Positions 13,933 to 18,927 of a DNA stretch of 18,927 bases are shown here, piece by piece. Numbering within the stretch: position 1 is the stretch's first letter; each line of letters opens with the position of its first letter. The stretch is from the NCBI GenBank assembly GCA_051009015.1, contig JBPCWZ010000068.1, positions 1 to 18,927 on the forward strand, given 5' to 3'. Source of the stretch: JAHRAH01 sp051009015. Lineage in GTDB: Bacteria; Pseudomonadota; Gammaproteobacteria; Tethybacterales; Persebacteraceae. The notes under the pieces are model-generated. The model made no database searches and was not told the origin of the DNA. It saw nothing but the letters and a program-made list of their open reading frames with translations. Position numbers and translations under genes: made by a program.

Positions 13933-14754
13933 TCAATTGGCATAACGCCGCTTTAATACTTCATAAAGCGAATCGGCGGCATAATCGCCATCTTTGTCTA
14001 TGCCCGCTTTTTGCAGGTGTGTGTTGCACAAGTGAATGCCGCGCAACTGCGAATGCCGCGACAATAGCGCGGCAAAATCATAACCCGCGCCGTCTATAAC
14101 CGCTTGCCCTTGCGGGTCGCCGGGCAAAAAGAACGCCGCAGATGGCAAAGCATAATCCTGCAAGCCAAAATGCCGCACGGCGGACATCAGGGATATCATC
14201 CCGCCGCCGTCGCGCCCGCGAATATAACGGCGCGAATCTTGCCAAAACAACAAGCGGCGGCGCAGTTTGATAATCGCCGCTTTGACATCGTCCCATTCTT
14301 GTATGCGATTGACATTGTTATACGAATCCGCCAATGCCGCCGCCAAAAAATGCCCGCGCGGGAATTTCAGCATTCCGTTCAGCATCCGATGCGCTTTGAT
14401 ATCGCGCACAAAAGCCAGCGGCGCGGCAATATCCAAAGGGCGAATGCAGATAGTATCCATATCCATCCACCAGCCGCCTTTTTGGCGCATTAACTCCCAG
14501 CGGAAGTTGTCGGCAAAATACGCCAGCGACCCTTTGCGATGGCGGAATATCGCCGTGCGCGGCAATATCTCTTCGGCATTAATCAAGCGCAACCCTTCCG
14601 CTTGCGGAATGTTTTGCAACTTGTCATAATGATAAAGATGAAACTGATGCCCGTGCGCGCAAAACGAAAAAATGCAAAGCCGCTCCAACGCCGAAAGCCG
14701 CCCGCCAATCCACAATCCTTGCACCACAAGGTTATCGCCAATCGCCGCCGTCAT
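13933..14754 (-). CDS. GT32-family glycosyltransferase (second of tandem pair)
   Basis: A 273-residue glycosyltransferase of the GT32 / DXD sugar-binding type, which transfers a sugar from a nucleotide-sugar donor. QGLWIGGRLSALERLCIFSF is the family N-terminus and KGGWWMDMDTICIRPLD contains the metal-binding DxD (Asp98-Met-Asp100). FADNFRWELMRQKGG just before it is also typical. There is no signal peptide or membrane helix, so it works in the cytoplasm or at the inner membrane surface. It is a close paralogue of the gene just upstream (14751-15578): same length, DxD at the same residue, and matching ends (GIDKDG...KRRY). Its ATG overlaps the stop of that gene (ATGA). Acceptor and sugar are unknown; a surface polysaccharide is the likely context. 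Confidence 0.88.
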   Translation of the reverse strand: MTAAIGDNLVVQGLWIGGRLSALERLCIFSFCAHGHQFHLYHYDKLQNIPQAEGLRLINAEEILPRTAIFRHRKGSLAYFADNFRWELMRQKGGWWMDMDTICIRPLDIAAPLAFVRDIKAHRMLNGMLKFPRGHFLAAALADSYNNVNRIQEWDDVKAAIIKLRRRLLFWQDSRRYIRGRDGGGMISLMSAVRHFGLQDYALPSAAFFLPGDPQGQAVIDGAGYDFAALLSRHSQLRGIHLCNTHLQKAGIDKDGDYAADSLYEVLKRRYAN

Positions 14755-15578
14755 TTGCCCGGCTCCGGATAGCGGCGTTTGAGAATTTCATAAGGCGAGT
14801 TTTCGGGGAATGTGCCGTCTTTGTCAATCCCTTTCTTTTGCACTATGTTGTGCATAAGATGAAGGGAGAATGTGCCGGAAAGCATTACATCAAGCACGCC
14901 CGACTTGTGGAGCGCATCGTCAAAAAATCCGTTGACGAGGGGATGATATTGATAATATAACGAATGCGCGGGCAAGGCGTATTTTTCCAAATTGAAATGC
15001 CGGACGGCAAGCGTGATTGCTATGGGTCCGCCCGCTTCGCCCCAACCCAAATAGCGGTGATGACGGCGCAAAAGCAAACGCCGCTTAATTTTTTTCGTTT
15101 TGCGCTTATGCGTATCCCAAGGAACAAACTTGTTAATATCCGCGCATGCATCGGCAACTGCCGCCGCCGCATAATGCCCGCGCGGAAACTTCATCAATGC
15201 CGAATTAATCAAAGCATCGGGTGCTTCGTAGGCAAATATCATTTGCGCCGAAAAGTCCAGCGGGCGCAAAGCGACGACATCCATATCGGCATACCAGCCG
15301 CCTTTTTGACGCATTAACTCCCAGCGAAAGCGGTCGGCAAAACCCGCCAAGGAATTGCTGTGGCGATAGCGGAATATCGCCGAGCGCGGCAAAATATCCG
15401 CGCCGTCCATAACCCGCAACCCTTCCACTTGCGGCAGGTTTTGCAAATCTTCATAGGCGTAAAGATGAAACTCATGCCCGTTAGCGCAAAAGGAACGGAT
15501 GCAAAGCCGCTCTAACTCCGAAAGCCGCCCGCCAATCCATAACCCCTGCACAATGCGGTTATTGTTTTTTGTTGACAT
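14751..15578 (-). CDS. GT32-family glycosyltransferase (first of tandem pair)
   Basis: A 275-residue GT32-type glycosyltransferase. QGLWIGGRLSELERLCIRSF opens the domain, and KGGWYADMDVVALRPLD has the DxD motif at 98-100. The middle region (KRKTKKIKRRLLLRRHHR, about 157-174) is unusually basic, which could help peripheral membrane binding. It starts within the stop codon of the GT25-FkbM gene (TAATG, one base shared) and ends with an ATGA overlap to its paralogue, so the three are translationally coupled. The pair looks like a tandem duplication that has diverged, so the two enzymes may add different sugars or use different acceptors. Confidence 0.88.
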   Translation of the reverse strand: MSTKNNNRIVQGLWIGGRLSELERLCIRSFCANGHEFHLYAYEDLQNLPQVEGLRVMDGADILPRSAIFRYRHSNSLAGFADRFRWELMRQKGGWYADMDVVALRPLDFSAQMIFAYEAPDALINSALMKFPRGHYAAAAVADACADINKFVPWDTHKRKTKKIKRRLLLRRHHRYLGWGEAGGPIAITLAVRHFNLEKYALPAHSLYYQYHPLVNGFFDDALHKSGVLDVMLSGTFSLHLMHNIVQKKGIDKDGTFPENSPYEILKRRYPEPGK

Positions 15579-17104
15579 TATTTCGTTGGCAAACTGCGGC
15601 GGATATAGCAGTCATTCTCGCCGCAACATCTGACATGGCGAAAATCTTTTATTAGCACGGTGCTGACGGTATCGGCGCAGTTTGGTTTGAAGCGGTCGTG
15701 TGTTTCCACAATGACCATATCCACGCGCTCAAGCCACGCCGAACAATTGGAGAAAACTTCAAGTTCAGAGCCCTCTATGTCAACTTTCAGAATTGACACG
15801 CGGTCAATGCCGTATTTTTTGATAATGCCATCAACAGTAACGGCGGGGACCAATTCCCCGCCGCCGCTTTTGCCAACGACCAACCCAACCTCGCCGCGAC
15901 CGGGGTCTGACAACCGCAGATTGGTTTCTTCGCACCACAAAGCCGCGTGTTCGGTTTTGGCATTGGCGTAGGGCGCGGTGTTTTTATTCAGCATTAAGAA
16001 GTTATCCGCCCCCGGCTCCAATGCCACAACCGTCGCATTGGGATAACGGCTGGCGAAAAACGCCGATGCCATTCCGATGTTCGCGCCCGCGTCAATAATG
16101 ACGCTCGCCGTTTCCGGCAAAGGGAGATTGGCATACTCTCTCCACATAAAAATGGTTTTGAACATGATGACATCCGTGGATGGCATGCGCAAATATAGCG
16201 GGGCTTTTGCCAGCGGATGACGAAAGCGCACGACTTGCCGCTTGCCGGTTATTTTCGCAATTTTCGCCTTTATAAACCCGAGCGCATCGGTATAGGCGTA
16301 TTTCCAGCGGGGGCGGTTATCATCCTCATCATACATCCCCCGCGCCCTTTGCGCCATATTTATAAAAACGCGCCAGCGGGCATGCCAGCGGTCGTATTTG
16401 CGCCAAATTGATGCGGCAATGCGCTCCGGTAATGATGCCTTTGTCAATACGGCGTTGGCATGTATTAAAGAATGCGCATCCGCTTGCCGCACCGGCGGCG
16501 GTAATACGCAATAAAAGGGAATGCCGTTGCGCCACCACTCGCCATAAGCGAAATCTATCGGGGCGGTTATTTCTTGGCAGTATTCCAACAACTCGCGCGC
16601 GCCTTGTTGCGATATCATATAACCGGCGGTTGTCGCTTCGCGCCGGTTGCGGAGGATTAGTTGCCGGTTTTCGTTGATGGTTGCCAGCAATCTTCCGGCG
16701 GTTTTGTGCTTCCTGCCCGAAAGCAAAACAACGCCCCAGCGCCGCCGCAATTCGGCAATGGCGCAAATGACCGGCAATAAATCATCATCCCATTCGGCAT
16801 CGTCTTCCAATATCAAAGCGGACGGCGTCTTTTCGGCGACTATCCGCTGCCACAATCGGTAATGCGAAAGATAACAACCAATCTCGCCCGCCAGCATATC
16901 GCGCCCGAACTTGCGGCGGAACTTATCCTGCCGCAACTGATGCGCATAATCGGCGGGATTAAGTGCCGCGCCATCAACGGCATCCACAATTTCATAACCC
17001 GCGCCAAGTGTCTGCAGTTGCGCCCGCATCTTTTCGCGCCGCGCCGCCGCGCGGGCGAGGGAGATGACATATATCGGCGGGAGGTTAGTTGTTGTTGCCG
17101 TCAT
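15578..17104 (-). CDS. Fusion protein: GT25 glycosyltransferase - FkbM methyltransferase
   Basis: A 508-residue two-domain protein, the first gene of the glycan operon. Residues ~7-220 are a GT25 (LPS-type) glycosyltransferase: PIYVISLARAAARREKMRAQ at the start and SALILEDDAEWDDDLLPV with the acidic EDD motif (~102). A linker of about 90 residues (~220-310) holds Trp/Arg-rich sequence. Residues ~310-500 are an FkbM-family SAM-dependent methyltransferase: VIIDAGANIGMASAFFASRY (SAM-binding glycine motif, ~335-354), VALEPGADNF, and VSILKVDIEGSELEVF (~436-451). It probably adds and O-methylates sugars of one glycan. The start is ATG 17104, next to the GT25 beginning; an in-frame ATG at 17188 would add 28 residues without family similarity, though a TATGAT lies 11 nt before it. 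No Shine-Dalgarno at either. Confidence 0.87.
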   Translation of the reverse strand: MTATTTNLPPIYVISLARAAARREKMRAQLQTLGAGYEIVDAVDGAALNPADYAHQLRQDKFRRKFGRDMLAGEIGCYLSHYRLWQRIVAEKTPSALILEDDAEWDDDLLPVICAIAELRRRWGVVLLSGRKHKTAGRLLATINENRQLILRNRREATTAGYMISQQGARELLEYCQEITAPIDFAYGEWWRNGIPFYCVLPPPVRQADAHSLIHANAVLTKASLPERIAASIWRKYDRWHARWRVFINMAQRARGMYDEDDNRPRWKYAYTDALGFIKAKIAKITGKRQVVRFRHPLAKAPLYLRMPSTDVIMFKTIFMWREYANLPLPETASVIIDAGANIGMASAFFASRYPNATVVALEPGADNFLMLNKNTAPYANAKTEHAALWCEETNLRLSDPGRGEVGLVVGKSGGGELVPAVTVDGIIKKYGIDRVSILKVDIEGSELEVFSNCSAWLERVDMVIVETHDRFKPNCADTVSTVLIKDFRHVRCCGENDCYIRRSLPTK

Positions 17105-17294
17105 CCGCCGCCTTCGGGCAGAAAACGGCTGGCGCATATAAAGATGAAAAGCCCGCCCGCACTTGCCGCCAAAAGCGGCAACCAGCATGGCGCAACTTCA
17201 TCATATCGTGCGCTGACGAAAAAAATATCGCCAATGTCTTTTTGTTGTTCTGCCTCATTTCAGTGTTGCTTGCCGGGCAAAAAATGCCGGGCTG

Positions 17295-17424
17295 ACTGAA
17301 CAACAGCAAACGCTTAAGTTGCTTTGCTTATTCCCCTACGGCGCGGATGTACGGTCCGCGCCGTTTTTGTCGGGTCTTGTATTTGGCAAACAACCCGACA
17401 TCGGGCTGTTTGCTGTTGTTCAGT
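17295..17424. repeat. Element bounded by a 17-bp perfect inverted repeat
   Basis: ACTGAACAACAGCAAAC (17295-17311) and its exact reverse complement GTTTGCTGTTGTTCAGT (17408-17424) enclose 96 bp. Inside are a strong hairpin with a T-run (17339-17368) and a second inverted repeat TGTCGGGT/ACCCGACA (17368-17375 / 17393-17400). It could be a MITE-like element or a structured small RNA. No clear target-site duplication is seen at the ends, and there is no coding potential. Confidence 0.7.
17339..17368 (+). terminator. Rho-independent terminator-like hairpin (plus strand)
   Basis: CGGCGCGGA (17339-17347) pairs perfectly with TCCGCGCCG (17355-17363) around the 7-nt loop TGTACGG, and is followed by TTTTT (17364-17368). 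This is the textbook form, but no plus-strand gene precedes it: the nearest upstream plus-strand gene ends at 12226. It may end an unannotated small RNA or antisense transcript, or insulate rpsL. Confidence 0.65.
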
Positions 17425-17511
17425 TGTCGCCATTATATCACAACTTCCCCGGCAAATGTCAAACCACAGATGCATAATGCCGCATCCCTCGTCATTCCCG
17501 CCTCCCTCGTC

Positions 17512-17531
17512 ATTCCCGCGGAAGCGGGAAT
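17512..17531. repeat. ATTCCCGC-N4-GCGGGAAT palindrome, copy 5
   Basis: A perfect copy with a GGAA loop, preceded by a half-copy CGTCATTCCCG at 17490-17500. It starts a hairpin-rich stretch that ends with copy 6 at 17664. Confidence 0.85.
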
Positions 17532-17597
17532 CTAACGCGCCCGCAAGGGCGCCCCTTCGGGGCTTTAATTACGAGCGCGCTTTCGCGCACTCAGGGT

Positions 17598-17655
17598 TTG
17601 CCATTTGCGGCGACAAGTCGCCGTTTGCGCTATCGCGCAAATGGACAAATGGCAA
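17598..17655. repeat. Perfect three-way-junction palindrome
   Basis: An outer 10-bp stem TTGCCATTTG (17598-17607) / CAAATGGCAA (17646-17655) encloses two adjoining perfect hairpins: CGGCGAC-AA-GTCGCCG (17608-17623) and TTTGCGC-TATC-GCGCAAA (17624-17641), leaving only a 4-nt linker (TGGA). All three stems are mismatch-free and abut. It could form as a DNA cruciform or as RNA on either strand. It sits between palindrome copies 5 and 6. Confidence 0.75.
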
Positions 17656-17663
17656 GGGTTTGG

Positions 17664-17683
17664 ATTCCCGCTTTCGCGGGAAT
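17664..17683. repeat. ATTCCCGC-N4-GCGGGAAT palindrome, copy 6
   Basis: A perfect copy with a TTTC loop, followed by the usual GACGAGG flank, which is also found next to the copies at 1172 and (as GACGAGA) 13407. Confidence 0.85.
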
Positions 17684-17769
17684 GACGAGGGGGATTTCGG
17701 TTGCCGCGCTTTTGCGCGGGCGGGGCGGTTAGCGGCTTGTGCCGCAAACGGGATTATGCAAAGGTCTAA

Positions 17770-17804
17770 GCCGTGCGCCGTGCGCCGTGCGCCGTGCGCC
17801 GTGC
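17770..17804. repeat. Heptamer tandem repeat (GCCGTGC x5)
   Basis: Five perfect head-to-tail copies of GCCGTGC. It is a candidate variable-number repeat. It lies upstream of rpsL, outside any credible gene. Confidence 0.85.
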
Positions 17805-17936
17805 GATGCTAAACATGTGTTTGTGCATGTCCGTCTTTTTCATCATCGGCATAACTCCCGCGATTATACACACAATATCCGCCCTGTCAAACATTTTTTT
17901 CATCTTTGTGCTTTTTTGGCATTTTCGCCCGCCGAT

Positions 17937-17952
17937 GGTTTCCCGTGAAACA
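17937..17952. promoter_or_regulatory. parS-like site (14 of 16 matches)
   Basis: GGTTTCCCGTGAAACA matches the parS consensus TGTTTCACGTGAAACA at 14 of 16 positions. The mismatches are the first base and one base in the central CACGTG (CCCGTG), which may weaken ParB binding. It lies about 100 bp upstream of rpsL; parA/parB are not in the window. Confidence 0.3.
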
Positions 17953-18017
17953 TTGGATGGTTGTTGTGGTGTTGTTGTTTTTGCATGTCCGGTTTTGGCG
18001 CGATGGTGTTAAAAAAT

Positions 18018-18046
18018 TTGACATTACCGCAAAAACGCGATATAAT
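18018..18046 (+). promoter_or_regulatory. Consensus sigma70 promoter of rpsL-rpsG
   Basis: A perfect TTGACA (18018-18023), an optimal 17-bp spacer and a perfect TATAAT (18041-18046). The -10 ends 12 nt before the rpsL ATG, so the transcript should start near 18053-18054 with a leader of about 5-6 nt and no Shine-Dalgarno. Confidence 0.85.
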
Positions 18047-18058
18047 GGCGAATTCGTT

Positions 18059-18436
18059 ATGCCTACGGTCAATCAACTGATACGCAATCCGCGCCGCGCC
18101 AAACGCGACAAATCGGCGTCTCCGGCTTTGCAAAACAGCCCGCAACGGCGGGGGGTTTGTTTGCGCGTCTATACCACAACGCCCAAAAAGCCGAACTCGG
18201 CTTTGCGCAAGGCGGCGCGCGTGCGGCTGACAAACGGCTTTGAGATAACCGCCTATATCGGCGGCGAAGGGCATAATCTGCAGGAGCATTCGGTTGTTTT
18301 GGTGCGCGGCGGCAGGGTGAAAGATTTGCCCGGCGTCCGCTATCATGTCGTCCGCGGCGCGCTGGATACTTCCGGCGTTGACAAGCGCCGTCAGGGGCGG
18401 TCCAAATACGGGGCAAAACGCCCCAAAGCCAACTAA
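18059..18436 (+). CDS. rpsL: 30S ribosomal protein S12
   Basis: The 125-residue S12 of the small subunit, at the decoding site. MPTVNQLIRNPRR is the standard N-terminus, and TTPKKPNSALRKAARVRLTN and GEGHNLQEHSVVLVRGGRVK are near-universal signatures. The lysine of TTPKKPNS, where streptomycin-resistance changes usually arise, is unaltered. The C-terminus is RSKYGAKRPKAN. The start at 18059 is the conserved family start; the frame stays open upstream but runs through the promoter. Residue 34 region reads RRGVCLRVYT, with Leu where most bacteria have Thr (GVCTRVYT). First gene of the str operon, followed after 18 bp by rpsG. A perfect promoter sits directly upstream, in keeping with high expression. 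Confidence 0.98.
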   Translation: MPTVNQLIRNPRRAKRDKSASPALQNSPQRRGVCLRVYTTTPKKPNSALRKAARVRLTNGFEITAYIGGEGHNLQEHSVVLVRGGRVKDLPGVRYHVVRGALDTSGVDKRRQGRSKYGAKRPKAN

Positions 18437-18454
18437 TCCCGGGGGAATATCGCA

Positions 18455-18925
18455 ATGTCCCGCCGCCGTTCGCCTGTCAAGCGCAAGATAACACCCGACC
18501 CCCGCTATGACAGCGAGCGGGCGTCCAAGTTTATCAATGTCATTATGACGCGGGGCAAAAAATCGGTTGCCGAGCGTATCGTATATGGCGCGATGAGCGA
18601 GATAAACGAAAAAACCGGCAGGAATCCGGTGGAAGTTTTGGAAGAAGCGATAGAAAAAGTCCGCCCGCAAGTGGAAGTCAAAAGCCGCCGTGTCGGCGGG
18701 GCAAACTATCAGGTGCCGATTGAAGTCCGCCAGGAGCGGGGGGTTGCTTTGTCAATGCGCTGGCTGCGCAATGCCATGCGCGCCGGAAAGGATAAGTCCA
18801 CGGTGCGCAATTTGGCGAATGAGTTGCTTGACGCTTCCGCCGGTCGCGGCGTAGCGATGAAAAAGCGCGAAGATACGCACAAGATGGCGGCGGCAAACAA
18901 AGCATTCTCACATTTTCGGATATAG
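18455..18925 (+). CDS. rpsG: 30S ribosomal protein S7
   Basis: The 156-residue S7, which nucleates assembly of the 30S head and binds the 3' domain of 16S rRNA. Typical motifs: GKKSVAERIVYGA, VEVKSRRVGGANYQVPIEVR and KKREDTHKMAAANKAFSHFR. The gene is complete, ending TAG two bases before the window edge. GGGGGAA (18441-18447) lies 7 nt before the ATG as a Shine-Dalgarno, in contrast to rpsL. In most bacteria fusA and tuf follow, presumably just beyond the window. Confidence 0.98.
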   Translation: MSRRRSPVKRKITPDPRYDSERASKFINVIMTRGKKSVAERIVYGAMSEINEKTGRNPVEVLEEAIEKVRPQVEVKSRRVGGANYQVPIEVRQERGVALSMRWLRNAMRAGKDKSTVRNLANELLDASAGRGVAMKKREDTHKMAAANKAFSHFRI

Positions 18926-18927
18926 AG

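Noticed and set aside
17490..17683. CRISPR-like array
   Set aside because: The palindromes are irregularly spaced and there are no repeat-spacer units of constant length, nor any cas gene in the window.
17324..17812. A 162-codon frame (plus strand) through the repeats before rpsL
   Set aside because: It translates the terminator hairpin, the palindromes and the heptamer repeats; composition is repeat-driven.
17773..18012. A 79-codon hydrophobic frame (plus strand) upstream of rpsL
   Set aside because: It starts in the heptamer repeat, overlaps the parS-like site, and shows no ribosome binding site or recognisable domain.
17906..18058. Upstream extension of the rpsL frame
   Set aside because: S12 begins MPTVNQL at 18059; the extension would read through a perfect promoter and a parS-like site.
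17105..18058. Possible tRNA or other standard RNA gene in the long non-coding gap
   Set aside because: No T-arm GTTCRANNC with a matching acceptor stem was found, and the visible hairpins do not fit a tRNA; a full covariance search was not possible here.

Overview
This window looks like chromosomal DNA from a bacterium of the Pseudomonadota. The evidence is proteobacterial-type S12 and S7 proteins, TRAP transporters, a BetC-like sulfatase, a BKACE enzyme, and many ATTCCCGC-N4-GCGGGAAT palindromes of the kind scattered through proteobacterial genomes. The class cannot be fixed by eye; S7 (ending FSHFRI) and S12 look more beta/gamma-like than alpha-like. Two secreted ankyrin-repeat proteins plus a third intracellular one hint at a host-associated life (for example an invertebrate symbiont), but that is inference.

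Layout, left to right. (1) The 3' end of alaS (1-722), then about 600 bp of repeats (723-1260). (2) A complete three-gene TRAP transporter, dctP-dctQ-dctM (1322-4404, +). (3) Convergent to it, a BetC-type sulfatase (4601-6124, -) translationally coupled to an unrecognised 78-residue two-helix membrane protein (4368-4604, -). (4) Secreted ankyrin protein 1 (6252-7727, +). (5) A fused TRAP permease with a DUF3394 tail, overlapping by ATGA with a BKACE/DUF849 beta-keto acid cleavage enzyme (7813-11180, +). (6) Secreted ankyrin protein 2 (11294-12226, +), a paralogue of protein 1. (7) A convergent ECHDC3-like crotonase (12283-13062, -) and a second copy of the composite repeat (13143-13391). (8) A minus-strand glycan operon, read right to left: GT25-FkbM fusion, two tandem GT32 glycosyltransferases, and a small ankyrin protein (17104 to 13452). 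(9) A 950-bp non-coding region (17105-18058) with a long inverted repeat enclosing a terminator-like hairpin, a perfect three-way-junction palindrome, a heptamer tandem repeat, a parS-like site and a consensus promoter. (10) rpsL and rpsG, the start of the str operon.

Functional reading. The two TRAP systems, the sulfatase, BKACE and the crotonase suggest use of organic acids, sulfate esters and CoA thioesters; actual substrates cannot be read from sequence. The glycan operon probably decorates a surface polysaccharide (two GT32 enzymes, one GT25, one FkbM methyltransferase). Several genes have a -10-like hexamer only 7-12 nt upstream of the start codon and no Shine-Dalgarno, which suggests short-leader or leaderless mRNAs; the rpsL case has a perfect TTGACA-17-TATAAT. 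The most unusual structures are the two composite palindromic elements, whose central hairpin differs by a compensatory base-pair change, and the three-way junction at 17598-17655.
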